Positions 18,341 through 27,454 of a DNA stretch of 64,000 nt are shown piece by piece (the stretch's first letter is position 1; each line of letters starts with the position of its first letter). A program made the translations under genes and the position numbers. This stretch comes from Gordonia sp. PDNC005. GTDB lineage: Bacteria; Actinomycetota; Actinomycetes; Mycobacteriales; Mycobacteriaceae. The stretch lies in contig NZ_CP070351.1 of NCBI RefSeq assembly GCF_016919385.1, forward strand, positions 744,001 to 808,000, given 5' to 3'. Under the pieces are notes generated by a model. That model was not told where the DNA came from. It ran no database searches and was given only the letters and a program-made list of their open reading frames with translations.

Positions 18341-18346
18341 ACGCTA
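18341..18346 (-). promoter_or_regulatory. -10 box, leaderless promoter of the hemolysin III gene
   Basis: TAGCGT on the minus strand, 7 nt before the ATG at 18333. Confidence 0.45.
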
Positions 18347-18380
18347 CCGTAAGTTTCGCGCCGGTAACTTGTTCGCCGAG

Positions 18381-18386
18381 TAACAT
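18381..18386 (+). promoter_or_regulatory. -10 box, leaderless promoter of the prenyl synthase gene
   Basis: TAACAT, 7 nt before the GTG at 18394; no ribosome site fits in between. Confidence 0.45.
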
Positions 18387-18393
18387 CGCGGCT

Positions 18394-19170
18394 GTGAAAC
18401 TCCTCCCCGACGCCCTCCGCGGAGGCATGTACCGCGTCTACGAACGCCGTCTCGTGCAACTCATGGACCCCGACCGGGTTCCGCGGCACGTCGCTATCAT
18501 CTGCGACGGCAATCGGCGGTGGGCGCGAGAGGCTGGATTCGACGATGTCGCGCACGGTCACCGCGTCGGCGCCAAGCGAATCGCGGACATGCTCGGCTGG
18601 TGCCACGAGTTGGGCATCGAGGCCGTCACGATCTACCTCCTGTCGACGGAGAATCTGTCCCGCGCGTCGGACGAGCTGAATGCGCTGATGGAGATCGTGC
18701 CCGACATCGTCGACGAGATCTCGCACGGCGACTGGCGTGTGCGGATCGTCGGAAACCTCGACAACCTGCCCGGACCCGTCGCGAACCGCCTGCGTGAGGC
18801 CTCCGAGCGGACGGCCGGGCTCTCCGGCATGAACGTCAACGTCGCAGTCGGCTACGGTGGCCGCCAAGAGATCGTCGACGCTGTGCAGGCGCTGCTGTCC
18901 GACGCCGCGGATTCCGGCGCGACGCCCGCCGAGATGATCGAGGCCGTCACGGTGGCCGGGATCGACGCGAACCTGTACACCTCGGGCCAACCCGACCCGG
19001 ATCTGGTGATCCGGACGTCCGGCGAACAGCGACTCAGCGGATTCCTGCTGTGGCAGAGCGCGTACTCGGAGATATGGTTCACCGACGCCTACTGGCCCGA
19101 ATTCCGCCGCGTCGACTTCCTCCGGGCGCTCCGCGACTACGCGGCCCGCAGTCGGCGTTTCGGCAAGTAG
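18394..19170 (+). CDS. Short-chain Z-isoprenyl diphosphate synthase (UppS family, Rv1086-like)
   Basis: 258 aa, cis-prenyltransferase fold. The catalytic Asp is D38 in HVAIICDGNRRWA, followed by GHRVGAKRI, the substrate-binding TIYLLSTENLSRA, AVGYGGRQEIVDA, and the C-terminal DLVIRTSGEQRLSGFLLWQS with SEIWFTDAYWPEF. By position it matches Rv1086, which makes omega,E,Z-farnesyl diphosphate for decaprenyl phosphate synthesis. A full-length UppS role is possible; product chain length cannot be read from the sequence. Overlaps the ybaK gene by 1 nt. Confidence 0.9.
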   Translation: MKLLPDALRGGMYRVYERRLVQLMDPDRVPRHVAIICDGNRRWAREAGFDDVAHGHRVGAKRIADMLGWCHELGIEAVTIYLLSTENLSRASDELNALMEIVPDIVDEISHGDWRVRIVGNLDNLPGPVANRLREASERTAGLSGMNVNVAVGYGGRQEIVDAVQALLSDAADSGATPAEMIEAVTVAGIDANLYTSGQPDPDLVIRTSGEQRLSGFLLWQSAYSEIWFTDAYWPEFRRVDFLRALRDYAARSRRFGK

Positions 19171-19649
19171 TGGCGGCGACACCGGCGATCGCCGCGCTCG
19201 AACAGGCGGGAGTCGCGCACACCGTCCGCAGCTATCACCACGATCGACGCAGCACCGACTACGGCGCCGAGGCCGTCGACGCGATGGCGGAACTGGGCAT
19301 CAGCGCCGAACGGATCTTCAAGACTCTCGTCGTCGACCTCGGCGGCACACTCGCCGTCGCCGTCGTGCCCGTCCCCGAGAAACTGTCGTTGAAGGCCGCG
19401 GCGAAAGCGCTCGGGGCGCCGAAGGCGGCGATGGCCGACGCGTCGAAGGTCACGCGCACGACTGGCTACGTGCTCGGGGGAGTGTCGCCGGTCGGGCAGA
19501 AGACGACGCTGCCGACCGTCGTCGACGAGTCCGCCTTCATGTGGGACACGGTGCTCTGCAGCGCCGGGAAACGCGGCCTCGAGATCGAACTGGCGCCCGA
19601 CGACCTCGTCGCGGCGACCGACGCCGTCGTCGCAGACATTCTTGCGTAG
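19170..19649 (+). CDS. ybaK: Cys-tRNA(Pro)/Cys-tRNA deacylase YbaK
   Basis: 159 aa, the size of YbaK/EbsC proteins, which hydrolyse Cys mischarged on tRNA(Pro). Family marks: ISAERIFKTLVVDLGG with the conserved Lys, VVPVPEKLSLKAAAKALG, and GYVLGGVSPVGQKTTLPTVVDE. The GTG start at 19170 shares one base with the stop of the upstream gene, so the two are cotranscribed. Convergent with coaA 37 nt downstream. Confidence 0.9.
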   Translation: MAATPAIAALEQAGVAHTVRSYHHDRRSTDYGAEAVDAMAELGISAERIFKTLVVDLGGTLAVAVVPVPEKLSLKAAAKALGAPKAAMADASKVTRTTGYVLGGVSPVGQKTTLPTVVDESAFMWDTVLCSAGKRGLEIELAPDDLVAATDAVVADILA

Positions 19650-19686
19650 TTGGACCGCCGTCCGCTGCTCGTCGAAGCGACCGGAC

Positions 19687-20628
19687 TCAGAGCTTCCGCA
19701 GGCGGACCTTGTTGATCGAGTGATCCCGGTCTTTGCGGAGCACAAGCGTCGCGCGGGGCCGGGTCGGAAGCACGTTCTCGATGAGGTTGGGGCGGTTGAT
19801 CGACGTCCAGATGTCGCGCGCGGCGATCTTCGCCTGCTGGTCGGTCAACGACGCGTAGTGGTGGAAATGCGAGTTCGGATTCTGGAACGCGGTGGTCCGC
19901 ATCTGCAGGAAACGCGAGATATACCAGCGTTCGATGTCGGACGTCTTCGCATCGACGTAAATGGAGAAGTCGAACAGGTCCGAGACGGTCAGGGTCGGGC
20001 CGGTCTGCAGGACGTTCAAGCCCTCGACGATGAGGATGTCGGGCTGTTCCACCTCGATGAACGCATCGGGGACGATGTCGTAGCTGACATGTGAGTACAC
20101 GGGCGCGGTGACGAACGACGCCCCCGACTTCACCTCGGTGACGAACCTCAGCAGACCACGCCGGTCGTACGACTCCGGGAAACCCTTGCGATGCATGATG
20201 CCGCGTCGTTCGAGTTCGGCGGTCGGATAGAGGAACCCGTCCGTGGTGATCAGGTCGACCTTCGGGTGCGTCTCCCACCTCGACAGGAGCTTCGCGAGCA
20301 CACGCGCAGTGGTCGACTTGCCTACGGCCACGCTGCCTGCGATGCCGATGACAAACGGCACCTGCCGGTTGCGTTGGTGCTCGCCGAGGAACGTCGACGT
20401 CGCGGCGAACAACCGGCGTCTGGCCTCGACCTGCATGTGAATCAGACGGGAGATCGGCAGGTAGACCTCGGCGACCTCGGTGAGGTCGATCTGCTCACCC
20501 AGACCGACGAGGTCTTCGAGCTCGGACTCGGTCAGCACCATCGGCATCGACTGCCGCAGTTCACGCCACTGCTTGCGGTCGAGTTCGAGATAGAGGCCGG
20601 GGTCGCGGTCGCTGGAATGGCGCGCCAT
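19687..20628 (-). CDS. coaA: Pantothenate kinase, type I
   Basis: 313 aa, full family length. Catalyses the first committed step of coenzyme A synthesis. Walker A is GSVAVGKS at residues 98-105; further marks are [45 protein letters not shown] and the C-terminal VRLRKL. The frame stays open a long way upstream, but the real start is the ATG at 20628, 8 nt after a TACCGT box and divergent from the DUF885 gene. Same place as Rv1092c. Confidence 0.96.
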   Translation of the reverse strand: MARHSSDRDPGLYLELDRKQWRELRQSMPMVLTESELEDLVGLGEQIDLTEVAEVYLPISRLIHMQVEARRRLFAATSTFLGEHQRNRQVPFVIGIAGSVAVGKSTTARVLAKLLSRWETHPKVDLITTDGFLYPTAELERRGIMHRKGFPESYDRRGLLRFVTEVKSGASFVTAPVYSHVSYDIVPDAFIEVEQPDILIVEGLNVLQTGPTLTVSDLFDFSIYVDAKTSDIERWYISRFLQMRTTAFQNPNSHFHHYASLTDQQAKIAARDIWTSINRPNLIENVLPTRPRATLVLRKDRDHSINKVRLRKL

Positions 20629-20636
20629 GACCGGTA

Positions 20637-20642
20637 ACGGTA
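20637..20642 (-). promoter_or_regulatory. -10 box of coaA
   Basis: TACCGT on the minus strand, 8 nt before the coaA ATG. It lies 6 nt from the opposing -10 of the DUF885 gene, so the two promoters face outward from a 33-nt gap. Confidence 0.4.
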
Positions 20643-20648
20643 CAGGCA

Positions 20649-20654
20649 TAGGCT
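20649..20654 (+). promoter_or_regulatory. -10 box, leaderless promoter of the DUF885 gene
   Basis: TAGGCT, 7 nt before the ATG at 20662. Confidence 0.45.
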
Positions 20655-20661
20655 GGCAGGC

Positions 20662-21888
20662 ATGACCGCAGCGCAGCGCCCGTCCGATGATCCGGTGATC
20701 GAGTACCTCCGCATCGGGCTGCTGTTCGACCGTTTGGAGGAGGGATTCGTCGACGCCTTCACCGGCGACCCGGCGTTGCGGGCCGAGGCACAGAACGCGC
20801 CGCGGCCCGATCCGGCGCAGCTCGGCGCACGTGCTCGCGCGCTCCTCGAACGACTTCCCGACGGACTCCCGGCCGACCGTGCAGAGTTCGTCGCCGCGCA
20901 CCTGCGTGCGCTGGAATGCTCGGCGCGAAAGTTCGCGGGGGAGGACGTCGGGTTCGTGGACGAGGTGCGCGCGTACTTCGACGTCGACATCGCGCCCGCC
21001 GATCCGGCTCGTTACCGGGAGGCGCACGGCGCACTGGCGGAGGCGCTCGGAATCCCGGGCGCGACGGGCGAACGGCTGCGCGACGAGTACCAGCGGTACC
21101 GCCGCGCGGGCGAGATCCCCGCGGACCTCACCGAGCCGCTGATCGCCGCTTTCGCGAGCAGCCTGCGTGACCGGGTGCGTGCGGAGTTCCCACTGCCGCC
21201 GAGTGAGGTGGTGGAGTTCGACGTCGTCTCGGACAAGCCGTGGTCGGGCTTCAACTACTACCTCGGCGACTACCGATCGAAGGTCGCCGTGAACACCGAC
21301 CTCCCGCAGCACCTGTCTGGGCTGCCGGGACTCATCGCTCACGAGGCGTACCCGGGGCATCACACCGAGCACTGCCGGAAGGAGCAGAGGCTTGTCGGGA
21401 CCGGGCAGATCGAGCACACGATCTTCCTGGTCAACACGCCACAGTGCCTGATGGCCGAGGGCCTGGCCGACCATGCGCTTGCCGCCGCGATGGGGCCGGA
21501 ATGGCATGAGTGGGCCGCTGAGATCTACGCCGACTTCGGTCTGCGGTTCGATGCGGAGAGGGCCCGTGCCGTGTCGGCGGCCACCGCCGGCCTGCTCACC
21601 GTCCGGCAGGACGCCGCGCTCATGCTTCACGATCGGCACGACGACGCCGACACCGTCGCGGCGTTCCTTCAACAATGGCTGCTCGTCGATCCGGACCGCT
21701 CGCGGCAGATGCTGAGGTTCCTCACCTCGCCGCTGTGGCGGGCGTACATCTCCACCTACGTCGAGGGCTACCGACTGCTGGGCGATTGGCTCGACGACGC
21801 GCCGTCGGACCAGCGACTCACCCGATTCGGAAGGTTGCTCGACGAACCCCTCACCCCGGCGGTTCTCCGAGCTGAACTATCGAACTAG
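20662..21888 (+). CDS. DUF885 family putative metallopeptidase
   Basis: 408 aa. The zinc-binding motif HEAYPGHH (in [14 protein letters not shown], residues ~231-244) is the DUF885 variant of HExxH, and the downstream glutamate is offered by [10 protein letters not shown]. The N-terminal half is helical and Ala/Arg-rich. DUF885 proteins are generally shorter here than the roughly 550-600 aa secreted members; this one lacks a signal peptide and is likely cytoplasmic. Substrate unknown. It ends 10 nt before the glyA start. Confidence 0.82.
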   Translation: MTAAQRPSDDPVIEYLRIGLLFDRLEEGFVDAFTGDPALRAEAQNAPRPDPAQLGARARALLERLPDGLPADRAEFVAAHLRALECSARKFAGEDVGFVDEVRAYFDVDIAPADPARYREAHGALAEALGIPGATGERLRDEYQRYRRAGEIPADLTEPLIAAFASSLRDRVRAEFPLPPSEVVEFDVVSDKPWSGFNYYLGDYRSKVAVNTDLPQHLSGLPGLIAHEAYPGHHTEHCRKEQRLVGTGQIEHTIFLVNTPQCLMAEGLADHALAAAMGPEWHEWAAEIYADFGLRFDAERARAVSAATAGLLTVRQDAALMLHDRHDDADTVAAFLQQWLLVDPDRSRQMLRFLTSPLWRAYISTYVEGYRLLGDWLDDAPSDQRLTRFGRLLDEPLTPAVLRAELSN

Positions 21889-21891
21889 AAT
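21886..21891 (+). promoter_or_regulatory. -10 box, leaderless promoter of glyA
   Basis: TAGAAT overlapping the DUF885 stop, 7 nt before the ATG at 21899. It decides the glyA start against the ATG at 21890. Confidence 0.45.
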
Positions 21892-21898
21892 GCACGGC

Positions 21899-23194
21899 AT
21901 GAGTCAGTTCACGCAGTCCTTGGCCGAACTCGATCCCGATGTGGCTGCCGCCATGAACGGTGAGCTGTCCCGTCAGCGCGACACCCTCGAGATGATCGCG
22001 TCGGAGAACTTCGTGCCGCGCGCGGTGCTTCAGGCGCAGGGCAGCGTCCTGACCAACAAGTACGCCGAGGGATACCCGGGCCGCCGTTACTACGGAGGCT
22101 GTGAGTACGTCGACGTCGTCGAGGACATCGCCCGCAACCGTGCCAAGGAACTGTTCGGCGCCGAGTTCGCCAACGTGCAGCCGCACGCGGGCGCCCAGGC
22201 GAACGCCGCAGTGCTGCAGGCGCTGATGGAACCCGGCGAGACGCTGCTCGGTCTCGATCTGGCGCACGGCGGCCATCTCACGCACGGCATGCGACTGAAC
22301 TTCTCGGGCAAGCTGTACGAGAACGCCTTCTACGGTGTCAGCAAGGAAGACTTCCGCATCGACATGGACGAGGTGCGCAAGATCGCCCTCGACACCAAGC
22401 CGAAGGTGATCGTCGCGGGCTGGTCCGCCTACCCGCGCACGCTCGACTTCGCGGCGTTCCGGTCGATCGCAGACGAGGTCGGCGCACACCTGTGGGTCGA
22501 CATGGCGCACTTCGCCGGTCTTGTCGCGGCCGGCCTGCATCCGAACCCGGTCGAATATGCCGACGTCGTCTCGACCACCGTCCACAAGACCCTCGGTGGT
22601 CCGCGCTCGGGCATGATCCTGGCGAAGAAAGAGTGGGCCAAGAAGCTCAACTCCGCCGTCTTCCCCGGTCAGCAGGGTGGACCGCTCATGCATGCCGTCG
22701 CCGCCAAGGCGGTCGCACTCAAGGTCGCAGCGAGTGACGAGTTCGCCGAGCGCCAGCGGCGCACGCTGTCCGGTGCGAAGATCCTCGCCGACCGCCTTCT
22801 CGGAGACGATGTCGCCAAGTCCGGAATCACCGTGCTGACCGGCGGCACCGACGTCCACCTCGTGCTCGTCGACCTCCGCGATTCCGACCTCGACGGCCAG
22901 CAGGCCGAAGATCTTCTCCACGAGATCGGCATCACCGTGAACCGCAACGCCGTGCCGTTCGATCCGCGTCCGCCGATGGTCACTTCCGGCCTGCGCATCG
23001 GCACGCCTGCGCTCGCAACTCGCGGTTTCGGCGACACCGAGTTCACCGAGGTCGCAGACATCATCGGCACCGCGCTCGCGGCGGGCAAGAACGCCGACGT
23101 CGCATCGCTGCGCGCCCGTGTCAGCGCTCTCGCGCTCGACTTCCCGCTGTACGAAGGTCTCGAGGACTGGGGCCTGATGAGCGGTGTGAAGTAA
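21899..23194 (+). CDS. glyA: Serine hydroxymethyltransferase
   Basis: 431 aa. Interconverts serine and glycine while charging tetrahydrofolate with a one-carbon unit. The PLP lysine is K230 in [14 protein letters not shown]; other marks are [13 protein letters not shown] [58 protein letters not shown] and the C-terminal [16 protein letters not shown]. Equivalent to Rv1093 glyA1. Followed 10 nt later by the desaturase-like gene. Confidence 0.97.
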   Translation: MSQFTQSLAELDPDVAAAMNGELSRQRDTLEMIASENFVPRAVLQAQGSVLTNKYAEGYPGRRYYGGCEYVDVVEDIARNRAKELFGAEFANVQPHAGAQANAAVLQALMEPGETLLGLDLAHGGHLTHGMRLNFSGKLYENAFYGVSKEDFRIDMDEVRKIALDTKPKVIVAGWSAYPRTLDFAAFRSIADEVGAHLWVDMAHFAGLVAAGLHPNPVEYADVVSTTVHKTLGGPRSGMILAKKEWAKKLNSAVFPGQQGGPLMHAVAAKAVALKVAASDEFAERQRRTLSGAKILADRLLGDDVAKSGITVLTGGTDVHLVLVDLRDSDLDGQQAEDLLHEIGITVNRNAVPFDPRPPMVTSGLRIGTPALATRGFGDTEFTEVADIIGTALAAGKNADVASLRARVSALALDFPLYEGLEDWGLMSGVK

Positions 23195-23204
23195 GGTGGC
23201 GCCC

Positions 23205-24074
23205 GTGTCAGTACTGAGCGAAGACGAGTTGATCACCGCGCTGGAGAAGGCTCTCCCCGAGATCGCCGAAGAACACGCGGCCGCCGCGCTCGCGTGGAAC
23301 CCAGGCGACTGGGTGCCGTGGGACAAGGGCCGCAACTTCGCGTTCCTTGGCGGCGAAGACTTCCAGCCCGGCGACGAGACACTGAACGAGACGGCCGCGG
23401 CAGGCCTGCTCGCGCTGCTGCTGATGAAGGACAACCTGCCGTCCTTCCACCGCGTCATCTCGATGTTCTTCCCGCCGTTCTCCGACTGGCGCCAGCTCGT
23501 CGGAACGTGGACCGCGGAGGACAACCGTCACGCGATCGTGCTGCGCGACTACCTCGTCGTGACCCGCGCGACCGACCCGGTCGACGCCGAGAACCGTCGT
23601 CGCATCCACGTCGTCGCGGGCTGGCGTCAGACGCCTGAAGAGGTCGATTCGCTCGGCCCGCTCGACGTCCTCGCGCTGCTCGCAGTGCACGAGAACCAGT
23701 GTGATCACTTCATCGGCAAGCTCCTCGAGCACGCCGACGATTCCGATCTGAAGAACATCCTGGAGAAGATCCGCCACGACGACGCGGCACAGGCCTCATT
23801 CTTCGAGGCGTTCCTGGTCGCGGGAGCCGTCGCGGACCAGGAGGCGACGCTGCTCGCAGTCGACCGCGCACTGGCAGGCATCGAGCACATCGGTGACGAC
23901 GTCGCCGACTTCGACGCTCAGCGCGCGCTCATCAGCGACTTCGAAGACGCCGCATCCGACGCTGCGATCGCCCGCCGGCTGGCCGACGCGCTGAAGATCG
24001 ACAGCCTGCAGAGCCTCTCCGACGATGCGGAAGCAGCCCGCGCGCGCATCCTGGAGCGGGCCGGGAGTCACTGA
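23205..24074 (+). CDS. Acyl-ACP desaturase family protein (DesA2-like), altered iron ligands
   Basis: 289 aa, ferritin-like helical protein of the soluble acyl-ACP desaturase family, placed like desA2 (Rv1094) after glyA. Landmarks: GRNFAFLGGEDF, LLMKDNLPSFHRV (position of the first ligand, Asp), RQLVGTWTAEDNRHAIVLRDY, HENQCDHFIGKLLEHA, and LEKIRHDDAAQASFFEAF. In the family the two EXXH motifs carry the di-iron site. Here the position three before H109 is Asp (D106), and the position three before H191 is Lys (K188), with a Glu one residue earlier. This may impair the metal centre; a non-desaturase role is possible. GTG at 23205 chosen; GTG at 23196 is an alternative. Confidence 0.82.
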   Translation: MSVLSEDELITALEKALPEIAEEHAAAALAWNPGDWVPWDKGRNFAFLGGEDFQPGDETLNETAAAGLLALLLMKDNLPSFHRVISMFFPPFSDWRQLVGTWTAEDNRHAIVLRDYLVVTRATDPVDAENRRRIHVVAGWRQTPEEVDSLGPLDVLALLAVHENQCDHFIGKLLEHADDSDLKNILEKIRHDDAAQASFFEAFLVAGAVADQEATLLAVDRALAGIEHIGDDVADFDAQRALISDFEDAASDAAIARRLADALKIDSLQSLSDDAEAARARILERAGSH

Positions 24075-24104
24075 CCGTCGATCGTCACGGCTCACCCGAA
24101 GAAG

Positions 24105-24154
24105 CCCGCAGTCAGCCATCCTGTGAACACGGGAGTTCTGATCTGCGGGTTTTC
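24105..24154 (+). terminator. Terminator of the glyA-desaturase operon
   Basis: cccgcagtcag (24105-24115) faces ctgatctgcggg (24138-24149) with one bulged base, followed by ttttctcgtt. Confidence 0.65.
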
Positions 24155-24197
24155 TCGTTGCGTCGACGTCAGTGTGTCGGCAACTGATCCGTCGGAG

Positions 24198-24488
24198 TCA
24201 CCCCGCGATAAGACGTTCGAGTGCTCTCTTGTGGGCCTCGAACGCCTTCTTGCCGTCGCCGGTGATCTTGTACGTGGTCGAGCCGCCGCGGCCGCGGGAC
24301 TTGGTCACGCTGACGTATCTGGCGTCGACGAGCGCTGCCATCTGTTTGGACAGGTCGGAGTCGCTGACGGCGAGGTGATCTCGCAGGAACGTGAAGTCGG
24401 TGGTCGTCGCGTTGCGCAGCACGGCGAGCGCCGCGAGGCGTTTCGGCGGAGTCAAGACGGGGTCGAGATCGCCGAGTGGGCTGGTCAC
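24198..24488 (-). CDS. Winged-helix regulator (ArsR/MarR-like)
   Basis: 96 aa from a GTG. DPVLTPPKRLAALAVLRNATTTDFTFLRDHLAVSDSDLSKQM forms the HTH, and YVSVTKSRGRGGSTTYKITGDGKKAFEAH is the wing with the G-R-G-G-S loop (both cited as landmarks). This compact type (COG1846-like) is usually paired with a small membrane protein, as here: the upstream gene overlaps its start by 4 nt. It is expected to bind the palindrome over the operon promoter at 24943-24957. Confidence 0.82.
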   Translation of the reverse strand: MTSPLGDLDPVLTPPKRLAALAVLRNATTTDFTFLRDHLAVSDSDLSKQMAALVDARYVSVTKSRGRGGSTTYKITGDGKKAFEAHKRALERLIAG

Positions 24489-24949
24489 TCCAGTCGCTCC
24501 CGGACGGCGCGGGCGGCACGCGCATACGCGGCCTCGTAGGCTGCGATTCCGGCGGTGACGAGGACGAATGTCGCGAGCACTCCGGCGAGCGGCTCCCACA
24601 TCCCGAGAGGGATCACGACCGCCGCGATAACCACGACGCCCGCGGCGTAGGCAAGCATCGGGCCTCGAAGCTCGCGCGGCGCGCCGGTCAGGGTGGGCAT
24701 CGTCCCGCGGACTCGTGTGTGCCAGGCGACGAAGGCGCCGACCAGAGCTATCAGGACGATCATCGCCGGGATCGCGAACTTCGTGTCGGGTCGATACCAG
24801 ACGATCGCCGCCAGGCAGGTGAACCAGGCTCCGACGGCGGGTGAGTACCAGGGCGGAGTCGGCGGGTAGTCGACGAACGGTGCGGCGGCGGCGCGCTCGG
24901 CTTCGCGGAGTGCGTCTCGCGCCGCCTGCGGGTCCGGTGTAGTTTCCAT
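24485..24949 (-). CDS. Four-helix membrane protein paired with the winged-helix regulator
   Basis: 154 aa starting METTPDPQAARDALREAE. An amphipathic N-terminal segment precedes four hydrophobic helices in two pairs (VGAWFTCLAAIVWYR, FAIPAMIVLIALVGAFVAW, GPMLAYAAGVVVIAAVVIPLG, LAGVLATFVLVTAGIAAYEA). No catalytic motif. The ATG at 24949 sits 7 nt after TATATT and inside the operator; a more upstream ATG (24985) would place the promoter within the gene. Function unknown. Confidence 0.75.
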   Translation of the reverse strand: METTPDPQAARDALREAERAAAAPFVDYPPTPPWYSPAVGAWFTCLAAIVWYRPDTKFAIPAMIVLIALVGAFVAWHTRVRGTMPTLTGAPRELRGPMLAYAAGVVVIAAVVIPLGMWEPLAGVLATFVLVTAGIAAYEAAYARAARAVRERLE

Positions 24950-24962
24950 ATTGGAAAATATA
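24943..24962 (-). promoter_or_regulatory. Operator and leaderless promoter of the membrane protein/regulator operon
   Basis: TATATT on the minus strand (24962-24957) is followed by 7 nt and the ATG at 24949. The perfect palindrome tttcca-tat-tggaaa (24943-24957) runs from the edge of the -10 box across the start codon, an ideal place for the winged-helix repressor to block transcription. Confidence 0.6.
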
Positions 24963-25040
24963 GAGAGTGCTTTCTCATCTGGCAAGTACTGATTCTTCTG
25001 GTTACACGTTGTTCACCGACACGCTGGCCGGCATTCGCCG

Positions 25041-25250
25041 ATGGTCGGTGTGACCCGGCGTACGTTGAGCCTTGACGGGCCGTGGGGAAGCGGTTCGTTC
25101 GGGAGGTTCGATTCGTGGACGATCACGTCACGAGAGGACCGGCCCCGGTCCTCGCCGACGTCGGCTGACACCGACTCAGGCACGAACCGGCCGGCCGGAG
25201 AAAACTCGGACCGCGCGGGAGCCGCGCGGCGCCAAGGAGCCTTGACGTGA
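25041..25250 (+). CDS. Small protein overlapping phoH2, candidate PhoAT antitoxin
   Basis: 69 aa ([18 protein letters not shown]...), Ser/Arg/Asp-rich and probably disordered. Its stop overlaps the GTG of the PIN-PhoH gene by 4 nt. In mycobacteria a short gene, phoAT, overlaps phoH2 in just this way and its product counteracts PhoH2. The identification rests on position, overlap and size; the sequence itself was not compared with known PhoAT. Confidence 0.45.
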   Translation: MVGVTRRTLSLDGPWGSGSFGRFDSWTITSREDRPRSSPTSADTDSGTNRPAGENSDRAGAARRQGALT

Positions 25251-26548
25251 CCGCACGCACCTACGTCCTCGACACCTCCGTACTGCTCTCCGACCCGTGG
25301 GCGGTGACTCGGTTCGCCGAGCACAACGTTGTCCTCCCACTCGTGGTGATCAGCGAACTCGAGGGCAAACGGCATCACAGTGAACTCGGCTGGTTCGCCC
25401 GCCAAGCCCTCCGTCTGCTCGACGACATGCGCGTCGAACACGGTCGGCTCGACGAGCCGCTACCGGTCGGTGACCTCGGCGGAACCGTTCAAGTGGAGCT
25501 CAATCACACGGACCCGGCCGTCCTGCCCGCGGGATTCCGCAACGACACCAACGACTCCCGCATCCTCGCGTGCGCTCTCAATCTGCGGGCCGAGGGGCGG
25601 GACGTGACCCTCGTGTCCAAGGACACGCCGTTGCGAGTCAAGGCAGGCGCGGTCGGACTCGCCGCCGACGAGTACCACGCGCAGGACGTGGTCGTATCCG
25701 GTTGGACGGGAATGGACGAGCTCGACGTTCTCGACTCCGACATCGACACGCTCTTCGCTGACGGGGTCGTGGACGTCGACGAAGCCCGCGACCTGCCGTG
25801 CCACACCGGTGTCCGAATGGTCGGAGCGTCCGGGAGTGCGCTTGGCCGAGTCACGGACACCAAACAGGTCCAGTTGGTCCGCGGCGATCGTGAGGTGTTC
25901 GGCCTCCGTGGACGATCGGCCGAGCAGCGGGTTGCGCTCGACCTGCTCCTCGACGAGTCCGTCGGCATCGTCTCGCTCGGCGGCAAGGCCGGCACCGGAA
26001 AATCCGCGCTCGCACTGTGCGCGGGCCTGGAGGCGGTACTCGAGCGCCGGACGCAGCGGAAGGTCGTGGTCTTCCGCCCGCTGTACGCGGTTGGTGGACA
26101 GAATCTCGGTTACCTGCCCGGCAGCGAATCGGACAAGATGGGGCCCTGGGCGCAGGCCGTCTTCGACACCCTTGAGGGCCTGGTGTCCACAGAGGTCATC
26201 GACGAAGTCCTCTCTCGCGGGATGCTCGAGGTGTTGCCGCTGACTCACATTCGAGGCCGCTCCTTGCACGACTCGTTCGTCATCGTCGACGAAGCGCAAT
26301 CGTTGGAGCGAAACGTGCTGCTCACCGTGCTCTCGCGGCTCGGTTCCGGATCTCGTGTGGTCCTGACTCACGATGTCGCTCAGCGCGACAATCTCCGGGT
26401 CGGCCGCCACGACGGAGTCGCCGCCGTCATCGAGAAGCTCAAGGGGCACCCGCTCTTCGCTCACATCACCCTGACGCGCAGCGAGCGCTCTCCGATCGCC
26501 GCTCTTGTCACCGACATGCTTGAGGAGTTCGCGCCTGGCGCACCCTGA
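25247..26548 (+). CDS. phoH2: PhoH2: PIN-domain ribonuclease fused to PhoH ATPase
   Basis: 433 aa. The N-terminal PIN domain has its acidic residues in [22 protein letters not shown] and [10 protein letters not shown]...[11 protein letters not shown]. The C-terminal PhoH ATPase has Walker A in [17 protein letters not shown], Walker B in [12 protein letters not shown], and PLTHIRGRS and [14 protein letters not shown]. In mycobacteria PhoH2 is an ATP-dependent, sequence-specific RNA unwinding ribonuclease. GTG start coupled to the short upstream gene. Same position as Rv1095. Confidence 0.93.
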   Translation: MTARTYVLDTSVLLSDPWAVTRFAEHNVVLPLVVISELEGKRHHSELGWFARQALRLLDDMRVEHGRLDEPLPVGDLGGTVQVELNHTDPAVLPAGFRNDTNDSRILACALNLRAEGRDVTLVSKDTPLRVKAGAVGLAADEYHAQDVVVSGWTGMDELDVLDSDIDTLFADGVVDVDEARDLPCHTGVRMVGASGSALGRVTDTKQVQLVRGDREVFGLRGRSAEQRVALDLLLDESVGIVSLGGKAGTGKSALALCAGLEAVLERRTQRKVVVFRPLYAVGGQNLGYLPGSESDKMGPWAQAVFDTLEGLVSTEVIDEVLSRGMLEVLPLTHIRGRSLHDSFVIVDEAQSLERNVLLTVLSRLGSGSRVVLTHDVAQRDNLRVGRHDGVAAVIEKLKGHPLFAHITLTRSERSPIAALVTDMLEEFAPGAP

Positions 26549-26584
26549 TCATTCGCGCGAGTGGTACCTGAGGGGTCGACGGAC

Positions 26585-27445
26585 CTACCATGCGGGTTCG
26601 GTCGTCATCTCCGGTACCACTCCGGCGAGTACCGACCGGCGCATATGCGCGCCGTTCCGAATTGCAGTCATGATCCGCTCGTGGGTCTTGTCCTTGTCGA
26701 GGACCACTTGGTCGTAGCTGAACGGCAGCAAGTGATAGCCGAGGTTCTGCGCATCGGTGATTCGGATGCGGTCGCTCGTGAAATGCGGGCGGTCGCCGTG
26801 GAACTCGAACCCGTCGAGTTCCACGATCAGCCACCGGCCGATCAGGATGTCGACGGTTCCGACGCCTGCGATCTTCACCTGGATGTCGAGCTTCACGTTC
26901 TCGCGGAGCAAGCGAAACCGGATCATCGACTCCTGGCCGGACATGGCACGACCATCGATCTTGTCGAGCAGTCGACGGACGCGCCCGGGGGCGCTGCGGA
27001 ACAGGTGCTCGATCTCGTCGAACGACATCATCCCGAGGTAGACCAGCGAATCGCACACCACGACGATGCCCTCGTCGTCCAGGCAGTGCACGCTGTGGGC
27101 GAGTGCGGTCGCGACGTCATCGATTGCGCCGTACTCCGACTCCGGTCTGCCGAACCGTCGGCAGAAGGGCCCGCGGCGGTTGGACACCGCCCAGCGGTTG
27201 CCTCGAACGTGCACATCGTGATGCTCGGGAACCGACACGCCGTGGTAGTCGAGTGCGGACACGCAGCTGAGCACGCCCCCACGACGGACCGCCTCTACAG
27301 CGGGATCCTGCCGATCTCCGACCTGGATCCATCCGCGTCGAAGGACGCGTGCCTTGCGTTCACGGAGGAGTTTCTCCACACTCGCCCGTCCGAGAGTCTG
27401 ATACAGCCGGCTGGTGGGGTACACCCCGAAGGGGATCTCGTTCAT
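26585..27445 (-). CDS. DUF559/Vsr-fold endonuclease-domain protein with AbiEi-like N-terminus
   Basis: 286 aa. The N-terminal half (RASVEKLLRERKARVLRRGWIQVG) resembles the winged-helix region of AbiEi-type proteins. The C-terminal half shows a DUF559/restriction-endonuclease-like core: MSGQESMIRFRLLREN, VDILIGRWLIVELDGFEFH, then TSDRIRITDAQNLGYHLLPFSYDQV, with D and E...K-like residues typical of the PD-(D/E)XK fold. Common in Gordonia, Rhodococcus and mycobacteria; function not established (defence or DNA repair suggested). ATG at 27445 chosen over an upstream in-frame ATG at 27526. Convergent with phoH2. Confidence 0.72.
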   Translation of the reverse strand: MNEIPFGVYPTSRLYQTLGRASVEKLLRERKARVLRRGWIQVGDRQDPAVEAVRRGGVLSCVSALDYHGVSVPEHHDVHVRGNRWAVSNRRGPFCRRFGRPESEYGAIDDVATALAHSVHCLDDEGIVVVCDSLVYLGMMSFDEIEHLFRSAPGRVRRLLDKIDGRAMSGQESMIRFRLLRENVKLDIQVKIAGVGTVDILIGRWLIVELDGFEFHGDRPHFTSDRIRITDAQNLGYHLLPFSYDQVVLDKDKTHERIMTAIRNGAHMRRSVLAGVVPEMTTEPAW

Positions 27446-27454
27446 TCCGCGAGC

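Noticed and set aside
20629..21675. Upstream extension of coaA to a 662-aa protein
   Set aside because: The extra part is antisense to the DUF885 metallopeptidase gene and the coaA family start with its -10 box is at 20628.
21851..23524. 557-codon open frame on the minus strand
   Set aside because: Antisense to glyA and the desaturase gene; no family features.
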